DNA from: HLUCCA09 sp965277275
GTDB taxonomy: Bacteria > Pseudomonadota > Alphaproteobacteria > Rhodobacterales > Rhodobacteraceae
DNA length: 64,000 nucleotides
Direction of reading: 5' to 3'
Assembly: GCA_965277275.1 (NCBI GenBank)
Contig: CBDICG010000001.1
Coordinates: 930,001-994,000, forward strand
This document shows, one piece after another, positions 45,065-54,303 of this stretch (positions within the stretch are counted from its first letter, which is position 1; the number at the start of each line of letters is the position of its first letter). The notes under the pieces are model-generated. The model worked only from the letters and a program-made list of their open reading frames with translations. It was not told where the DNA came from and ran no database searches. The position numbers were made by a program, and so were the translations under genes.

Positions 45065-45804
45065 CCGCTTCGCGTGGCCGCGCCCGTCTTGGGGTGCTTG
45101 TCCCATTCACCAACACCAATCTTGAGCCGGACATGGCGCTGCTCCGCCCGGACGGCGTGTCACTGCATTTCGCACGCCTTGGCGGCTACGATCAGGATGA
45201 GATCCCGGATGCCGCGCAGATGCACGGGCTCGGCGCATCCGATCTCGACGAGCCTTTGCGCCTTCTCGAAGGGGTCCGGCCCGACGTGATCCTCTATGGC
45301 TGCACCTCCGCGACGCTGACCCACGGGCCCGCGTTCGATCGCGCCCTCGCGGCCCGGATCAAGCAACAGAGCGGGGCAGCGACGGTCACCGCCGCAGGCG
45401 CGCTGGTGCATGGGCTGCGCACACTGGGCGCACGGCACATCGGCTTTGCCTCGCCCTATGTCGCGGGGATCAACGACCTAGCCATCCGCTTTCTGGCAGA
45501 CGAGGGCATCGACGTGGTCTGCCGCTCCGAAGTCACCGAAACGCTGGACAATCACGGCCAGGGAGAGATGTCCCCCGAGGCGGTAATGGAGCTTGGCGCC
45601 GCGGCGGACCACCCGGAGGCGGAGGTCATCGTCCTGTCCTGCACGGACATGCGCAGTGTCGAAGCGATCGCCGCGCTGGAAGCGCGCCTCGGCAAACCCG
45701 TGATCACTTCGAACCAGGCGATGGCGCTCTGCGCCATGCAGGTTGCAGGGATCGCAGAGCCCTTGCAAGGTTATGGCCAGCTTCTCGAAAGGCCGCGACC
45801 ATGA
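45061..45804 (+). CDS. Maleate isomerase/arylmalonate decarboxylase-family protein (Asp/Glu racemase superfamily)
   Basis: A 247-residue protein beginning with RARLGVLVPFTNTNLEPDM, the usual start of maleate cis-trans isomerases. The two active-site cysteines are in ILYGCTSATLTHG (about residue 80) and VLSCTDMRSVEAI (about residue 198). Both being present favours isomerase or racemase chemistry over arylmalonate decarboxylase, which has one Cys. Partners in the operon include a PrpD-like and a hydroxyacid dehydrogenase gene, so an unsaturated or 2-hydroxy dicarboxylate could be involved. The exact substrate is unknown. Confidence 0.8.
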   Translation: MTASRGRARLGVLVPFTNTNLEPDMALLRPDGVSLHFARLGGYDQDEIPDAAQMHGLGASDLDEPLRLLEGVRPDVILYGCTSATLTHGPAFDRALAARIKQQSGAATVTAAGALVHGLRTLGARHIGFASPYVAGINDLAIRFLADEGIDVVCRSEVTETLDNHGQGEMSPEAVMELGAAADHPEAEVIVLSCTDMRSVEAIAALEARLGKPVITSNQAMALCAMQVAGIAEPLQGYGQLLERPRP

Positions 45805-47147
45805 GCTTTGATCCGATTGCGCGGTTTGCCCTCGAAGACTACGACATCCCCGAAAGCGCGCTCGAAATGGCGGCGCTTCTGCTGATCGATACGCTGGGCG
45901 TGGCCGCCGGAGGCACGAGGCTTGAGCCGTCGCGGCTCGCACGTGAACATGCCTACGCCTTTCACGGTGCCCGAGCAGCCGAACACACCGCGCACATGCT
46001 CTTTGACGGGCGCCCCGCGTCGATCCCCGGAGCCGCGTTTGCGGCGGCCACGCAGATCGACAATCTCGACGCGCATGACGGCTACAACCCGACCCTCGGG
46101 CACATCGGCTGTGCCGTGGTTCCCGCCCTTCTCGCCTTTGCCGAAGCGCGCCCCGGGCTGACAGGGCGCGAGGCCCTCGCGGCTCTCGTGATGTCCTACG
46201 AGGTTTCCGCACGCGCCGGGATCGCGCTCCATGCCTCGGTGAGCGACTATCATACGTCGGGGGCATGGAACGCGCTCGGGGTTGCGGCACTCGGGTGCCG
46301 CTTGCGCGGGGCAAGCCGCGACCAGCTGCGCCACGCCCTCGGCATCGCAGAGTATCACGGCCCCCGCAGCCAGATGATGCGGGAGATCGCAACACCGACC
46401 ATGCTGCACGACGGCTCGGGCATGGGCGCGCTCGTCGGGTGCATGGCCGCGCTCATGGCGCAGTCCGGTTTCACAGGCGCCCCGGCGATCACGGTTGAGG
46501 CGCACTCGGCAGCGGAGCATTGGCGTGATCTGGGGGCGCTCTGGACAGTGGAGCTGAACTACATCAAGCCTTACCCGATCTGTCGCTGGGCCCATGGCGC
46601 CCTCGACGCGGTCGCCGCCCTGAACCGCGTGCACACCTTCGATGTGTCGGACATTGCCGAGATACGGGTCCACACCTTCGCGAAGTCCGCGGCGCTCTTT
46701 CCCGGAATGCCCGAGACCACCTCACAGGCCCAGTATTCCTTGCCTTTCGCGCTCGCCACACTGCTTGTGCATGGCCGGATCGGCCCGGACGAGATCACCG
46801 GCCGCGGGCTCTCCGACCCCGCCGTTGCTTCGCTGGTTGAGCGCATCACGGTACGCGAGGAGCCGCGGCACACGGCCCGCTTCCCGGCCGGGAGATGGTC
46901 GGACGTGACGATCATGATGTCGGACGGGCGCACCTGTTCCTCGGGCGACGTCAACGCCCGCGGCGGCCCGGAGGCCCCAATGGACGAGGCCGAGGTCGAG
47001 GCGAAGTTCCGCACCATGGCCGCGGCGTTGGGCGAGCCGCGAGTTTCCGATCTGTGGTCGATGCGGCACCGGCTTCTGGAGCCCGACGCCCGCTTCTCGG
47101 AGCTTGCGCCCCTCGTCCGTGCGCCGCTGGAGGTGAGCCATGACTGA
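45801..47147 (+). CDS. MmgE/PrpD-family protein
   Basis: A 448-residue protein of the family that includes 2-methylcitrate dehydratase, cis-aconitate decarboxylase and newer C-N lyases. Typical segments are LLIDTLGVAAGGTRLEPS, FAAATQIDNLDAHDGYNPTLGHIGCAVVPALLAFAEA (the conserved DAHD and GHIG) and LNYIKPYPICRWAHGALDA. Members dehydrate, decarboxylate or isomerise carboxylic acids. Ends overlap neighbours by 4 and 8 bases. No propionate-pathway genes (prpB, prpC) are present, so a methylcitrate role is unlikely. Confidence 0.88.
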   Translation: MSFDPIARFALEDYDIPESALEMAALLLIDTLGVAAGGTRLEPSRLAREHAYAFHGARAAEHTAHMLFDGRPASIPGAAFAAATQIDNLDAHDGYNPTLGHIGCAVVPALLAFAEARPGLTGREALAALVMSYEVSARAGIALHASVSDYHTSGAWNALGVAALGCRLRGASRDQLRHALGIAEYHGPRSQMMREIATPTMLHDGSGMGALVGCMAALMAQSGFTGAPAITVEAHSAAEHWRDLGALWTVELNYIKPYPICRWAHGALDAVAALNRVHTFDVSDIAEIRVHTFAKSAALFPGMPETTSQAQYSLPFALATLLVHGRIGPDEITGRGLSDPAVASLVERITVREEPRHTARFPAGRWSDVTIMMSDGRTCSSGDVNARGGPEAPMDEAEVEAKFRTMAAALGEPRVSDLWSMRHRLLEPDARFSELAPLVRAPLEVSHD

Positions 47148-48108
47148 CGCGCCCAAGATCGTTCTGCACTACGACGACCCGGACACATTGGCCCGCCGGC
47201 TGGTCGCCGATTTTCCGGGTGCGGAGTTCCGCGTTTGCGACAATTACGCCGCGCTGCCAGCGCTCGTGGCCGAGTACGGGCCGGACGTGGTGTATTCGGT
47301 TCGCTTCGCGGGCACACAGGGTTTCCCGCGCGAGGCGCTCACGGGCACGGGAGGACCATCCTGGATCGCCAATGGCGGTGTCGGAACCGATCATCTGGGC
47401 CCATGGGATCCGGGCCGGACCATCGTCACCAATGCCGCAGGTGTCGCTGCGGGCATGATGGCGGAGTACGTGTTCGGCGGCTTCCTGCATTTCACCCTCG
47501 ATGTCCCGGGCCTTCAGCGGGACAAGGCCGCGCGGGCATGGAACGCCCGCCGGGTGCGGCCGCTCGCCGGGCAAACCCTGCTGATCATCGGCCTGGGGCA
47601 CACGGGTCGCGCCGTTGCCGCCCGAGCCAAGGCCTTCGGCATGCGGGTTCTGGGGACGCGCGCGCGCCCCAGCCCGATGGACAACGTGGACGAGGTGCAC
47701 GCCGCCGCCGATCTGCGGCAGCTCTTGCCGCGCGCCGATTTCGTCGTGGTCTCCACGCCACTCACACCTGCCACGCACGGCTTGCTCGGCGCCGAAGAGA
47801 TCGCAGCTCTGAAGCACGGCACCATCCTTGCCGATGTCTCCCGCGGGGGCGTCGTGGATCAGGCCGCGCTCGACGGCGCACTGCAATCGGGTCAGGTGGC
47901 GGCGGCGGTTCTCGACGTCTTCGAGGTCGAGCCCCTGCCCGCCGAAAGCCCCCTTTGGGCACGCGAGACGGTCCTCATCTCGCCGCATTGCTCCTCCGTC
48001 TATCCCGGGTGGGAAACGGCATCCTTCGATCTCTTTCTCGAGAACTTCGGGCGGCGCATACGCGGGGAGGCGCTCTTGAACGTGGTCAACCCATCGCGTG
48101 GCTACTAG
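47140..48108 (+). CDS. NAD(P)-dependent D-2-hydroxyacid dehydrogenase
   Basis: A 322-residue dehydrogenase. The Rossmann motif is LIIGLGHTGRAVAARAKAFGM. The catalytic trio is the Arg of DVSRGGVVD, the Glu of DVFEVEPLP and the His of ISPHCSSVYPG. The family reduces 2-keto acids to D-2-hydroxy acids or the reverse. It is the last gene of the hyu operon, overlapping the PrpD-like gene by eight bases. A keto acid made by the aminotransferase would be a logical substrate. No T-rich terminator follows; the 40-bp repeat array lies 170 bases downstream. Confidence 0.92.
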   Translation: MTDAPKIVLHYDDPDTLARRLVADFPGAEFRVCDNYAALPALVAEYGPDVVYSVRFAGTQGFPREALTGTGGPSWIANGGVGTDHLGPWDPGRTIVTNAAGVAAGMMAEYVFGGFLHFTLDVPGLQRDKAARAWNARRVRPLAGQTLLIIGLGHTGRAVAARAKAFGMRVLGTRARPSPMDNVDEVHAAADLRQLLPRADFVVVSTPLTPATHGLLGAEEIAALKHGTILADVSRGGVVDQAALDGALQSGQVAAAVLDVFEVEPLPAESPLWARETVLISPHCSSVYPGWETASFDLFLENFGRRIRGEALLNVVNPSRGY

Positions 48109-48280
48109 AGCCGAAGGGGCAAACCCCCGTCCAGCGCAGCTGCCGAGGGACCCGCGCCGCCGCCCCGCCGGAAGTCGCGCAGTGCGCCTGTGGGATGGTC
48201 ACGTCACGAGGCTTTGACGCCCCGACTACGCGCAACTTCACCGAGGGGCCCCCACCCGAGCGCGCCCCACGCGCCGCGCC

Positions 48281-48480
48281 ACGGCGAACGGGCGACCAGC
48301 GCAGCCGCCGACGCTGCGCCGTAGCGAACGGGCGACCAGCGGAGCCACCGGGACCAAGCCGTAGCGAACGGGCGAGCAGCGCAATCACCGGGACCAAGCC
48401 GTAGCAAACGGGCGAGCAGCGCAATCACCGGGACCAAGCCGTAGCGAACGGGCGAGCAGCGGAGCCACCGAGGCTGCGCC
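48281..48480. repeat. Five tandem copies of a 40-bp repeat
   Basis: Units start at 48281, 48321, 48361, 48401 and 48441, each exactly 40 bp and adjacent with no spacer. The core is CGAACGGGCGAGCAGCG, and units 3 and 4 differ at one position. Units 1 and 5 are more divergent at their 3' ends and share CTGCGCC there. Period 40 is not a multiple of three, so it is not a coding repeat in a simple sense. It lies between the hyu operon and the LysR gene. A function is unknown. Confidence 0.9.
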
Positions 48481-48613
48481 GTGACCCGCGCGCGCCGCGA
48501 GCTGCAGCAGGGCCGGACGATGCGCCGTCTGCCACGCACCGGTCCCAGCTCCGCCGCCCGGCGCGCGCATGAGATGTCTTCCCCTCCGCTGCGATTTACG
48601 GCCAGATACGGCC

Positions 48614-49504
48614 ATGCAGGATCTCAAGGACCTCGAATGCCTCGTCGCCCTCGCGCGCTACCGCCACTTTGCGCGCGCCGCCGAGGCCAGCGGGCTGTCG
48701 CAGCCCGCGTTCTCGATGCGCATTCGCGCGCTGGAAGAACGGCTCGGGGTCCGTATCGTGCGGCGCGGCAATCGGTTCGAGGGGCTGACCCGTGAGGGCG
48801 AGAGCGTTCTCGCCCATGCAAAGTCGATCATCGGGGAGGTGCGCGTCCTCGAAGCCGAGGTAAAGGCCACACGGGGCGAAATCGTCGGCTCCCTCTCCTT
48901 TGGTGTGATCCCAACGGCCTCGATCCACGCCGCGACGCTCTCGCAGCAGCTGCACGCCCGTCACCCCCGCGTGACGGCCTCGATCCGCTCGACGAACTCG
49001 CTGGGTGTGCAGCACGGGGTCGAAGACGGCCTTTTCGACGTCGGTCTGACCTATTCGGACGGGGTCGCGCAGGACTTGCTCCGCGTCCGCTCGTTTTGCG
49101 ATGAGCGCTACATGCTCGTTGCACCGCCCGCGCTGGTCGGAGCCGCCGAGACGATATCGTGGAGCGACGCGGCTGCATTGCCGCTGATCCTTCTCGACTC
49201 GTCCATGCAGAACCGGCGGATCGTCGATGGTGTGTTCCGCGACCTCGGCGTCTTCCCTCGCGTTGTAGCGGAAACGTCCGGCTTCATGCCCGCGATCATC
49301 ATGGCGACCGAAGGGATGGGCGCGACCGTCATTCCGGATGTCCTGACCCGAATGGTCAGCCAGCCCGACACGCTGCGCGCTCTGCCGCTCATCGAGCCGG
49401 ACATCAGCCGCTCCATCAGCCTTGTCACCGCGCGCAAGGGCAGCGCCATGCCCGCACTCCTCGCGCTTCTGGACCTGCTCGCAGACGACAGCGGCCCGCG
49501 ATAA
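48614..49504 (+). CDS. LysR-family transcriptional regulator
   Basis: A 296-residue regulator. The helix-turn-helix is at residues 2-60 (LVALARYRHFARAAEASGLSQPAFSMRIRALEERLGVRIV) and the rest is the periplasmic-binding-like effector domain (about 90-290). The frame is open earlier, but the ATG at 48614 gives the standard LysR N-terminus. It stands 94 bases ahead of the formate dehydrogenase genes on the same strand and is the likely regulator of them. The inducer is unknown; formate is a guess. Confidence 0.9.
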   Translation: MQDLKDLECLVALARYRHFARAAEASGLSQPAFSMRIRALEERLGVRIVRRGNRFEGLTREGESVLAHAKSIIGEVRVLEAEVKATRGEIVGSLSFGVIPTASIHAATLSQQLHARHPRVTASIRSTNSLGVQHGVEDGLFDVGLTYSDGVAQDLLRVRSFCDERYMLVAPPALVGAAETISWSDAAALPLILLDSSMQNRRIVDGVFRDLGVFPRVVAETSGFMPAIIMATEGMGATVIPDVLTRMVSQPDTLRALPLIEPDISRSISLVTARKGSAMPALLALLDLLADDSGPR

Positions 49505-49598
49505 GCAAAACAAATCGTTCCTTCCGGTAATCGGATTTGACGATCTGGGGGCTCGGTGCCACCGCTCGTATACCACGGTCGACGTGCGGGAGGGATCA

Positions 49599-51296
49599 AT
49601 GGCACCGCTGGATGAACAAAAGGGCGTCTGGAAAGACAGCACGGAGCCGAAGCGCAAGGGGCGCAAGACGCCTCGCGGCCGCCAGATCGAAGACGCGGCG
49701 CGCGCCGAGGTTCTGGCGCTCCTGGGGGATCGCCCGCGCCGCCGGGATCTGCTGATCGAGCATCTTCACCTGATCCAGGATGCCCACGGCCACCTCTCCG
49801 CCGCCCATATCGCCGCGCTCGCGGACGAGATGAAGCTGGCGCAAGCCGAGGTCTACGAGGTCGCCACGTTCTACGCCCATTTCGACGTTGTGCACGAAGG
49901 GGAGGCCCCGCCCCCTGCCCTGACAATCCGCGTCTGCGACTCTCTGTCGTGCGAGCTGGCGGGCGCCGAAGCGCTGCGGGCCGCGCTCGCGGACGGGCTC
50001 GATCCCACCGAGGTGCGTGTGCTACGCGCGCCCTGCATGGGCCGCTGCGACACCGCGCCGACGCTGGAGATCGGCCACCGCCACATCGATCACGCAACGC
50101 CGGAGAAGGTGCGCGAGGCCATCGCCTCGGGCAATGTCCACGCCGACATCCCCGACTATCACGACCTTGTCACCTACCGTGCCGCAGGCGGCTACGACAC
50201 GCTGGAGCGCCTGCGCACAGAGGCCGACTGGGACAAGGTGCAAGCTACGATCCTTGAAAGCGGTCTGCGCGGCCTTGGCGGGGCGGGCTTTCCTTCGGGC
50301 CGCAAGTGGAGCTTCGTGCGTGCTGCCCCCGGCCCCCGCTACCTGGCGGTGAATGGCGACGAGGGCGAGCCCGGCACCTTCAAGGACCGGCTGCATCTAG
50401 AGACCGAGCCGCACCGCTTCCTCGAAGGCATGCTGATCGCTGCCGCCGCCATCGAGGCGGAGACCTGCTTCATCTACATGCGTGACGAATACCCCGCCGG
50501 GATCGAGATCCTGCGCAGCGAGATCGCCGCTTTGGAAGACGCCGGTTTGGTTGCACCGGGCTACATCGACCTGCGCCGGGGCGCGGGCGCCTATATCTGC
50601 GGCGAAGAAAGCGCGATGATCGAGTCGATCGAGGGCAAGCGCGGCCTGCCCCGGCATCGCCCGCCCTACGTCGCGCAGGTCGGCCTCTTCGGGCGCCCGA
50701 CGCTGGTGCACAACGTCGAAACGCTGTGGTGGGTCGCGAAGATCTGCCGCGAGGGGCCCGAGGTGCTGAACAGCACCGAGAAGAACGGGCGCGTGGGCCT
50801 TCGGAACTATTCCGTTTCGGGCCGGGTGGCGCAGCCGGGGGTGTACCTCCTGCCCGCGGGCTCGACGATCATCGACGTGATCGACGCTGCCGGCGGCATG
50901 GCCCATGGCCACGTCTTCAAGGCCTATCAGCCCGGCGGGCCGTCTTCGGGGCTGCTTCCCGCCACAATGGACGACATCCCCCTCGATTTCGACACGCTCC
51001 AGCCCCACGGCACGTTCATCGGATCGGCGGCCGTCGTCGTGCTGTCGGACCACGACAGCGCCCGCGACGCCGCCCTCAACATGCTGAAATTCTTCGAGGA
51101 TGAGAGCTGCGGCCAGTGCACGCCTTGCCGCGTCGGCTGCGGCAAGGCCGTCCGGCTGATGCAGGCCGAGACGTGGGACACGGAGCTGCTCGAAGACCTC
51201 TGCACCGTCTTGGCCGACGCCTCGATCTGCGGCCTCGGGCAGGCCGCCCCCAACCCCATTCGCCTCACGATCAAACACTTCCCGGAGGAACTCTGA
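49599..51296 (+). CDS. fdhB: NAD-linked formate dehydrogenase beta subunit (NuoE-NuoF fusion)
   Basis: A 565-residue diaphorase subunit. The N-terminal third is NuoE/FdsG-like, with a thioredoxin-fold [2Fe-2S] site in RVCDSLSCELAG and APCMGRCDTAPT. The rest is NuoF/FdsB-like: GLGGAGFPSGRKW for NADH, GDEGEPGTFKDR for FMN, and ESCGQCTPCRVGC with a later Cys in SICGLG for [4Fe-4S]. Fusion of the two parts resembles the Fdh1B subunit of Methylorubrum rather than separate FdsG and FdsB. It takes electrons from the alpha subunit and reduces NAD+. GGGAGGG three bases upstream sets the start. The stop overlaps the alpha gene start by one base (TGATG). Confidence 0.92.
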   Translation: MAPLDEQKGVWKDSTEPKRKGRKTPRGRQIEDAARAEVLALLGDRPRRRDLLIEHLHLIQDAHGHLSAAHIAALADEMKLAQAEVYEVATFYAHFDVVHEGEAPPPALTIRVCDSLSCELAGAEALRAALADGLDPTEVRVLRAPCMGRCDTAPTLEIGHRHIDHATPEKVREAIASGNVHADIPDYHDLVTYRAAGGYDTLERLRTEADWDKVQATILESGLRGLGGAGFPSGRKWSFVRAAPGPRYLAVNGDEGEPGTFKDRLHLETEPHRFLEGMLIAAAAIEAETCFIYMRDEYPAGIEILRSEIAALEDAGLVAPGYIDLRRGAGAYICGEESAMIESIEGKRGLPRHRPPYVAQVGLFGRPTLVHNVETLWWVAKICREGPEVLNSTEKNGRVGLRNYSVSGRVAQPGVYLLPAGSTIIDVIDAAGGMAHGHVFKAYQPGGPSSGLLPATMDDIPLDFDTLQPHGTFIGSAAVVVLSDHDSARDAALNMLKFFEDESCGQCTPCRVGCGKAVRLMQAETWDTELLEDLCTVLADASICGLGQAAPNPIRLTIKHFPEEL

Positions 51297-54088
51297 TGGC
51301 TGACGGGTCGCACATCGCACAAGTGACGTTCACGCTCGACGGCGCACAGGTCACCGTTCCGCAGGGCACCACGATCTGGGAGGCCGCGCACGGGCGGGGC
51401 CTCGTGATCCCGCATCTCTGCCACAGCCCCAAGCAGGGCTACCAGCCCGACGGCAATTGCCGCGCCTGTGTCGTCGAGATCGAGGGAGAGCGCACCCTCG
51501 CCGCCTCCTGCATCCGCCCGGCGGGCGACGGCATGGTCGTGCACACCGCCTCCGAGCGCGCCGAGAAATCCCGCGCGCTGGTGATGGAGCTGTTGCAATC
51601 CGACCAGCCCGAGGCGCCCCACGATGCCAGCTCGCACTTCCGCGACATGGCGGAGCTGACGGGCGTGTCCGAGAGCCGCTTCCCCGCGCGCGAGCCCGAG
51701 CGCATTCCGCTGCTCGACGACAGCCACGTCGCCATGCGCGTCAACCTTGACGCCTGCATTCACTGCAACCTCTGCGTCCGCGCCTGCCGCGATACGCAGG
51801 TCAACGATGTGATCGGCATGGCGGGCCGCGGGCATGACGCGCAGATCGTCTTCGATCAGGGCGATCCGATGGGCGCGTCGTCCTGCGTCGCCTGCGGCGA
51901 GTGCGTGCAGGCTTGCCCCACCGGCGCGCTGATGCCCGCCACCATCATGGACGACGCCCAGCAGGGCGACAGCCAGGCTCACGACAAGGAAGTAAAGAGC
52001 ATCTGTCCTTTCTGCGGCGTCGGCTGCCAGGTCTCGTTCAAGGTCAAGGACGACAAGATTACCCATGTCGAAGGGATCAACGGCCCGGCGAACGAGGGGC
52101 GTCTCTGCGTGAAAGGCCGCTTCGGCTTCGACTACATCCAGCACCCGCACCGCCTGACCGCGCCGCTGATCCGGCGCGAGGATGCCCCCGCCAAGGGGCT
52201 CAACGTCGATCCCGCCAACCCCTTCACCCATTTCCGCGAAGCGACGTGGGAGGAGGCGCTGGACCGCGCCGCCCACGGCCTCGCGGACCTGCGGGCGCTC
52301 TGGGGCGGACGGGCCGTCGCTGGGTTCGGCTCGGCCAAGTGCTCCAACGAAGAGGCGTATCTCTTCCAAAAGCTCATCCGTCAGGCCTTTGAGCACAACA
52401 ACGTCGACCATTGCACCCGGCTGTGCCACGCCTCGTCAGTCGCGGCGCTGATGGAGAACGTCGGCTCCGGCGCCGTGACAGCCACGTTCAACGAGATCGA
52501 GAACGCCGACGTCGCCATCGTCATCGGCTCCAACCCGACCGAGAACCACCCCGTCGCCGCCACCTACTTTAAGCAATTCGCCAAGCGCGGCGGCGACTTG
52601 ATCGTGATGGACCCCCGCGCCCAGGCGCTGAAGCGGCACGCGACGCATATGCTGCAGTTCCGCCCCGGGGCGGACGTGGCGCTCCTGAACGCGATCATGA
52701 ACGTGATCGTCGAGGAAAAGCTCTACGACCGGCAATATATCGAGGGCTTCACCGAAGGCTTCTTCGAGTTCCGCGACCATATCCGCGCCTTCACGCCCGA
52801 GCGGATGACAGAGATCTGCGGCATCGCCCCCGACGCGATCCGCGAGGTCGCCCGCACGTTCGCGCGCGCGCGGGCGGGGATGATCTTCTGGGGTATGGGC
52901 GTCAGCCAGCACATTCACGGCACCGACAACGCCCGCTGCCTGATCTCGCTCGCGCTCCTGTGCGGCCATATCGGGCGGCCCGGCACCGGCCTGCACCCGC
53001 TGCGCGGCCAGAACAACGTGCAGGGCGCCTCCGATGCGGGGCTGATCCCGCAGGTCCTGCCCGACTACCAATCCGTCACCGACCCCGAGGTGCGGGGCCT
53101 CTTCAAGCACATCTGGCAGGGCACCGAGATCGACGAGAAGCCGGGACTGACGGTCGTCGAGATCATGGATGCGATCTATCGCGGCGAGATCCGCGGCATG
53201 TACGTGCTGGGCGAGAACCCCGCGATGTCGGATCCCGACGTGGAGCATGCGCGCAAGGCGCTCGCCAAGCTCGAACACCTCGTCGTGCAGGACATCTTCC
53301 TGACCGAGACAGCCAACTACGCCGACGTGATCCTGCCCGCCGCCGCCTGGCCCGAAAAGACCGGCACTGTCACAAACACCAACCGGCAGGTGCAGATGGG
53401 CCGCCGCGCGGTGCCCGCGCCGGGAGAGGCGCGCGAGGATTGGCGGATCATCGTGGATCTGGCGATGGCGCTGGGGCTCGACTGGGATTACGACACGCCG
53501 CGCGACGTCTTTGCCGAGATGAAGATGTCGATGCGGTCGCTGCACCACATCACGTGGGACCGTCTCGAGAACGAGGGCGCCGTCACCTACCCGAGCCTCA
53601 GCGTGACAGATCCGGGCCAGGCCGTTGTCTTTGGCGACGGGTTCCCGCGCCGGGCCGGGCGGGCGAAGTTCACCCCTGCCCGCGTGACACCCCCCGCCGA
53701 GACGCCGGACAAGAACTTTCCGTTCATCCTGATTACAGGCCGACAGCTTGAGCATTGGCATACGGGATCGATGACCCGCCGGACAAACGTCCTCGATACG
53801 CTGGAGCCGTCGCCCTACGTCGCGGTGCATCCCGCGACGCTGCGCAAGCTCGGGGTGGAGGCGGGAGGGGATATCCAGCTCACGACCCGGCGCGGTACGC
53901 TCTCCCTGCCGGCCCGCGCTGACAGGGCGGTGGCCGAGGATTGCGTGTTCATGCCGTTTGCCTACGTCGAGGCGGCGGCCAATGTGCTGACAAACCCGCA
54001 GCTCGATCCGTTCGGCAAGATCCCGGAGTTCAAGTACTCGGCGGTTCGGGTGGAACGCCCCGCAGACGGGACCGTCGCGGCGGAGTAG
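51296..54088 (+). CDS. fdhA: Formate dehydrogenase alpha subunit (molybdenum/tungsten bis-MGD)
   Basis: A 930-residue catalytic subunit. In order: a NuoG-type [2Fe-2S] domain (PHLCHSPKQGYQPDGNCRACVVE), two ferredoxin clusters (CIHCNLCVRACRDTQ, CVACGECVQACPTGAL), a proximal [4Fe-4S] (ICPFCGVGCQ and LCVKGRFGFDY) and the bis-MGD oxidoreductase fold. The metal ligand is Cys377 followed by His378 (CTRLCHASSVAAL), so the enzyme uses Cys, not selenocysteine. It oxidises formate to CO2 in the cytoplasm and passes electrons to FdhB. Whether the metal is Mo or W cannot be seen. No fdhD-type sulfurtransferase gene or small delta subunit follows. Formate from demethylation is the likely source. Confidence 0.94.
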   Translation: MADGSHIAQVTFTLDGAQVTVPQGTTIWEAAHGRGLVIPHLCHSPKQGYQPDGNCRACVVEIEGERTLAASCIRPAGDGMVVHTASERAEKSRALVMELLQSDQPEAPHDASSHFRDMAELTGVSESRFPAREPERIPLLDDSHVAMRVNLDACIHCNLCVRACRDTQVNDVIGMAGRGHDAQIVFDQGDPMGASSCVACGECVQACPTGALMPATIMDDAQQGDSQAHDKEVKSICPFCGVGCQVSFKVKDDKITHVEGINGPANEGRLCVKGRFGFDYIQHPHRLTAPLIRREDAPAKGLNVDPANPFTHFREATWEEALDRAAHGLADLRALWGGRAVAGFGSAKCSNEEAYLFQKLIRQAFEHNNVDHCTRLCHASSVAALMENVGSGAVTATFNEIENADVAIVIGSNPTENHPVAATYFKQFAKRGGDLIVMDPRAQALKRHATHMLQFRPGADVALLNAIMNVIVEEKLYDRQYIEGFTEGFFEFRDHIRAFTPERMTEICGIAPDAIREVARTFARARAGMIFWGMGVSQHIHGTDNARCLISLALLCGHIGRPGTGLHPLRGQNNVQGASDAGLIPQVLPDYQSVTDPEVRGLFKHIWQGTEIDEKPGLTVVEIMDAIYRGEIRGMYVLGENPAMSDPDVEHARKALAKLEHLVVQDIFLTETANYADVILPAAAWPEKTGTVTNTNRQVQMGRRAVPAPGEAREDWRIIVDLAMALGLDWDYDTPRDVFAEMKMSMRSLHHITWDRLENEGAVTYPSLSVTDPGQAVVFGDGFPRRAGRAKFTPARVTPPAETPDKNFPFILITGRQLEHWHTGSMTRRTNVLDTLEPSPYVAVHPATLRKLGVEAGGDIQLTTRRGTLSLPARADRAVAEDCVFMPFAYVEAAANVLTNPQLDPFGKIPEFKYSAVRVERPADGTVAAE

Positions 54089-54303
54089 ACGCGCTCCGCC
54101 ATACGCGGCCTCGATCAGGTGGCGCGGGAAGGCACGCGATCCGTGGCAGAGATGCCGACCGGATCCGTTCCCGCGCCGTCTATCGTCCACACGCCCCATG
54201 ATCTTGCGGCGCGTCTCTTTCCCGCCGCGACGACCGCACAGAGATACCGTGCGCACCTCCGGCTTCCGGAGCCCGACAAAGTGGGATAGAGATCGTAGGT
54301 CGA

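Noticed and set aside
48281..48480. Possible CRISPR array
   Set aside because: Units are directly adjacent with no unique spacers and no cas genes nearby.
48204..48539. Leftward frame across the 40-bp repeats with repeated SPVRYG words
   Set aside because: The repetition follows from the DNA repeat; no start signal or family match, and the period is not a codon multiple.
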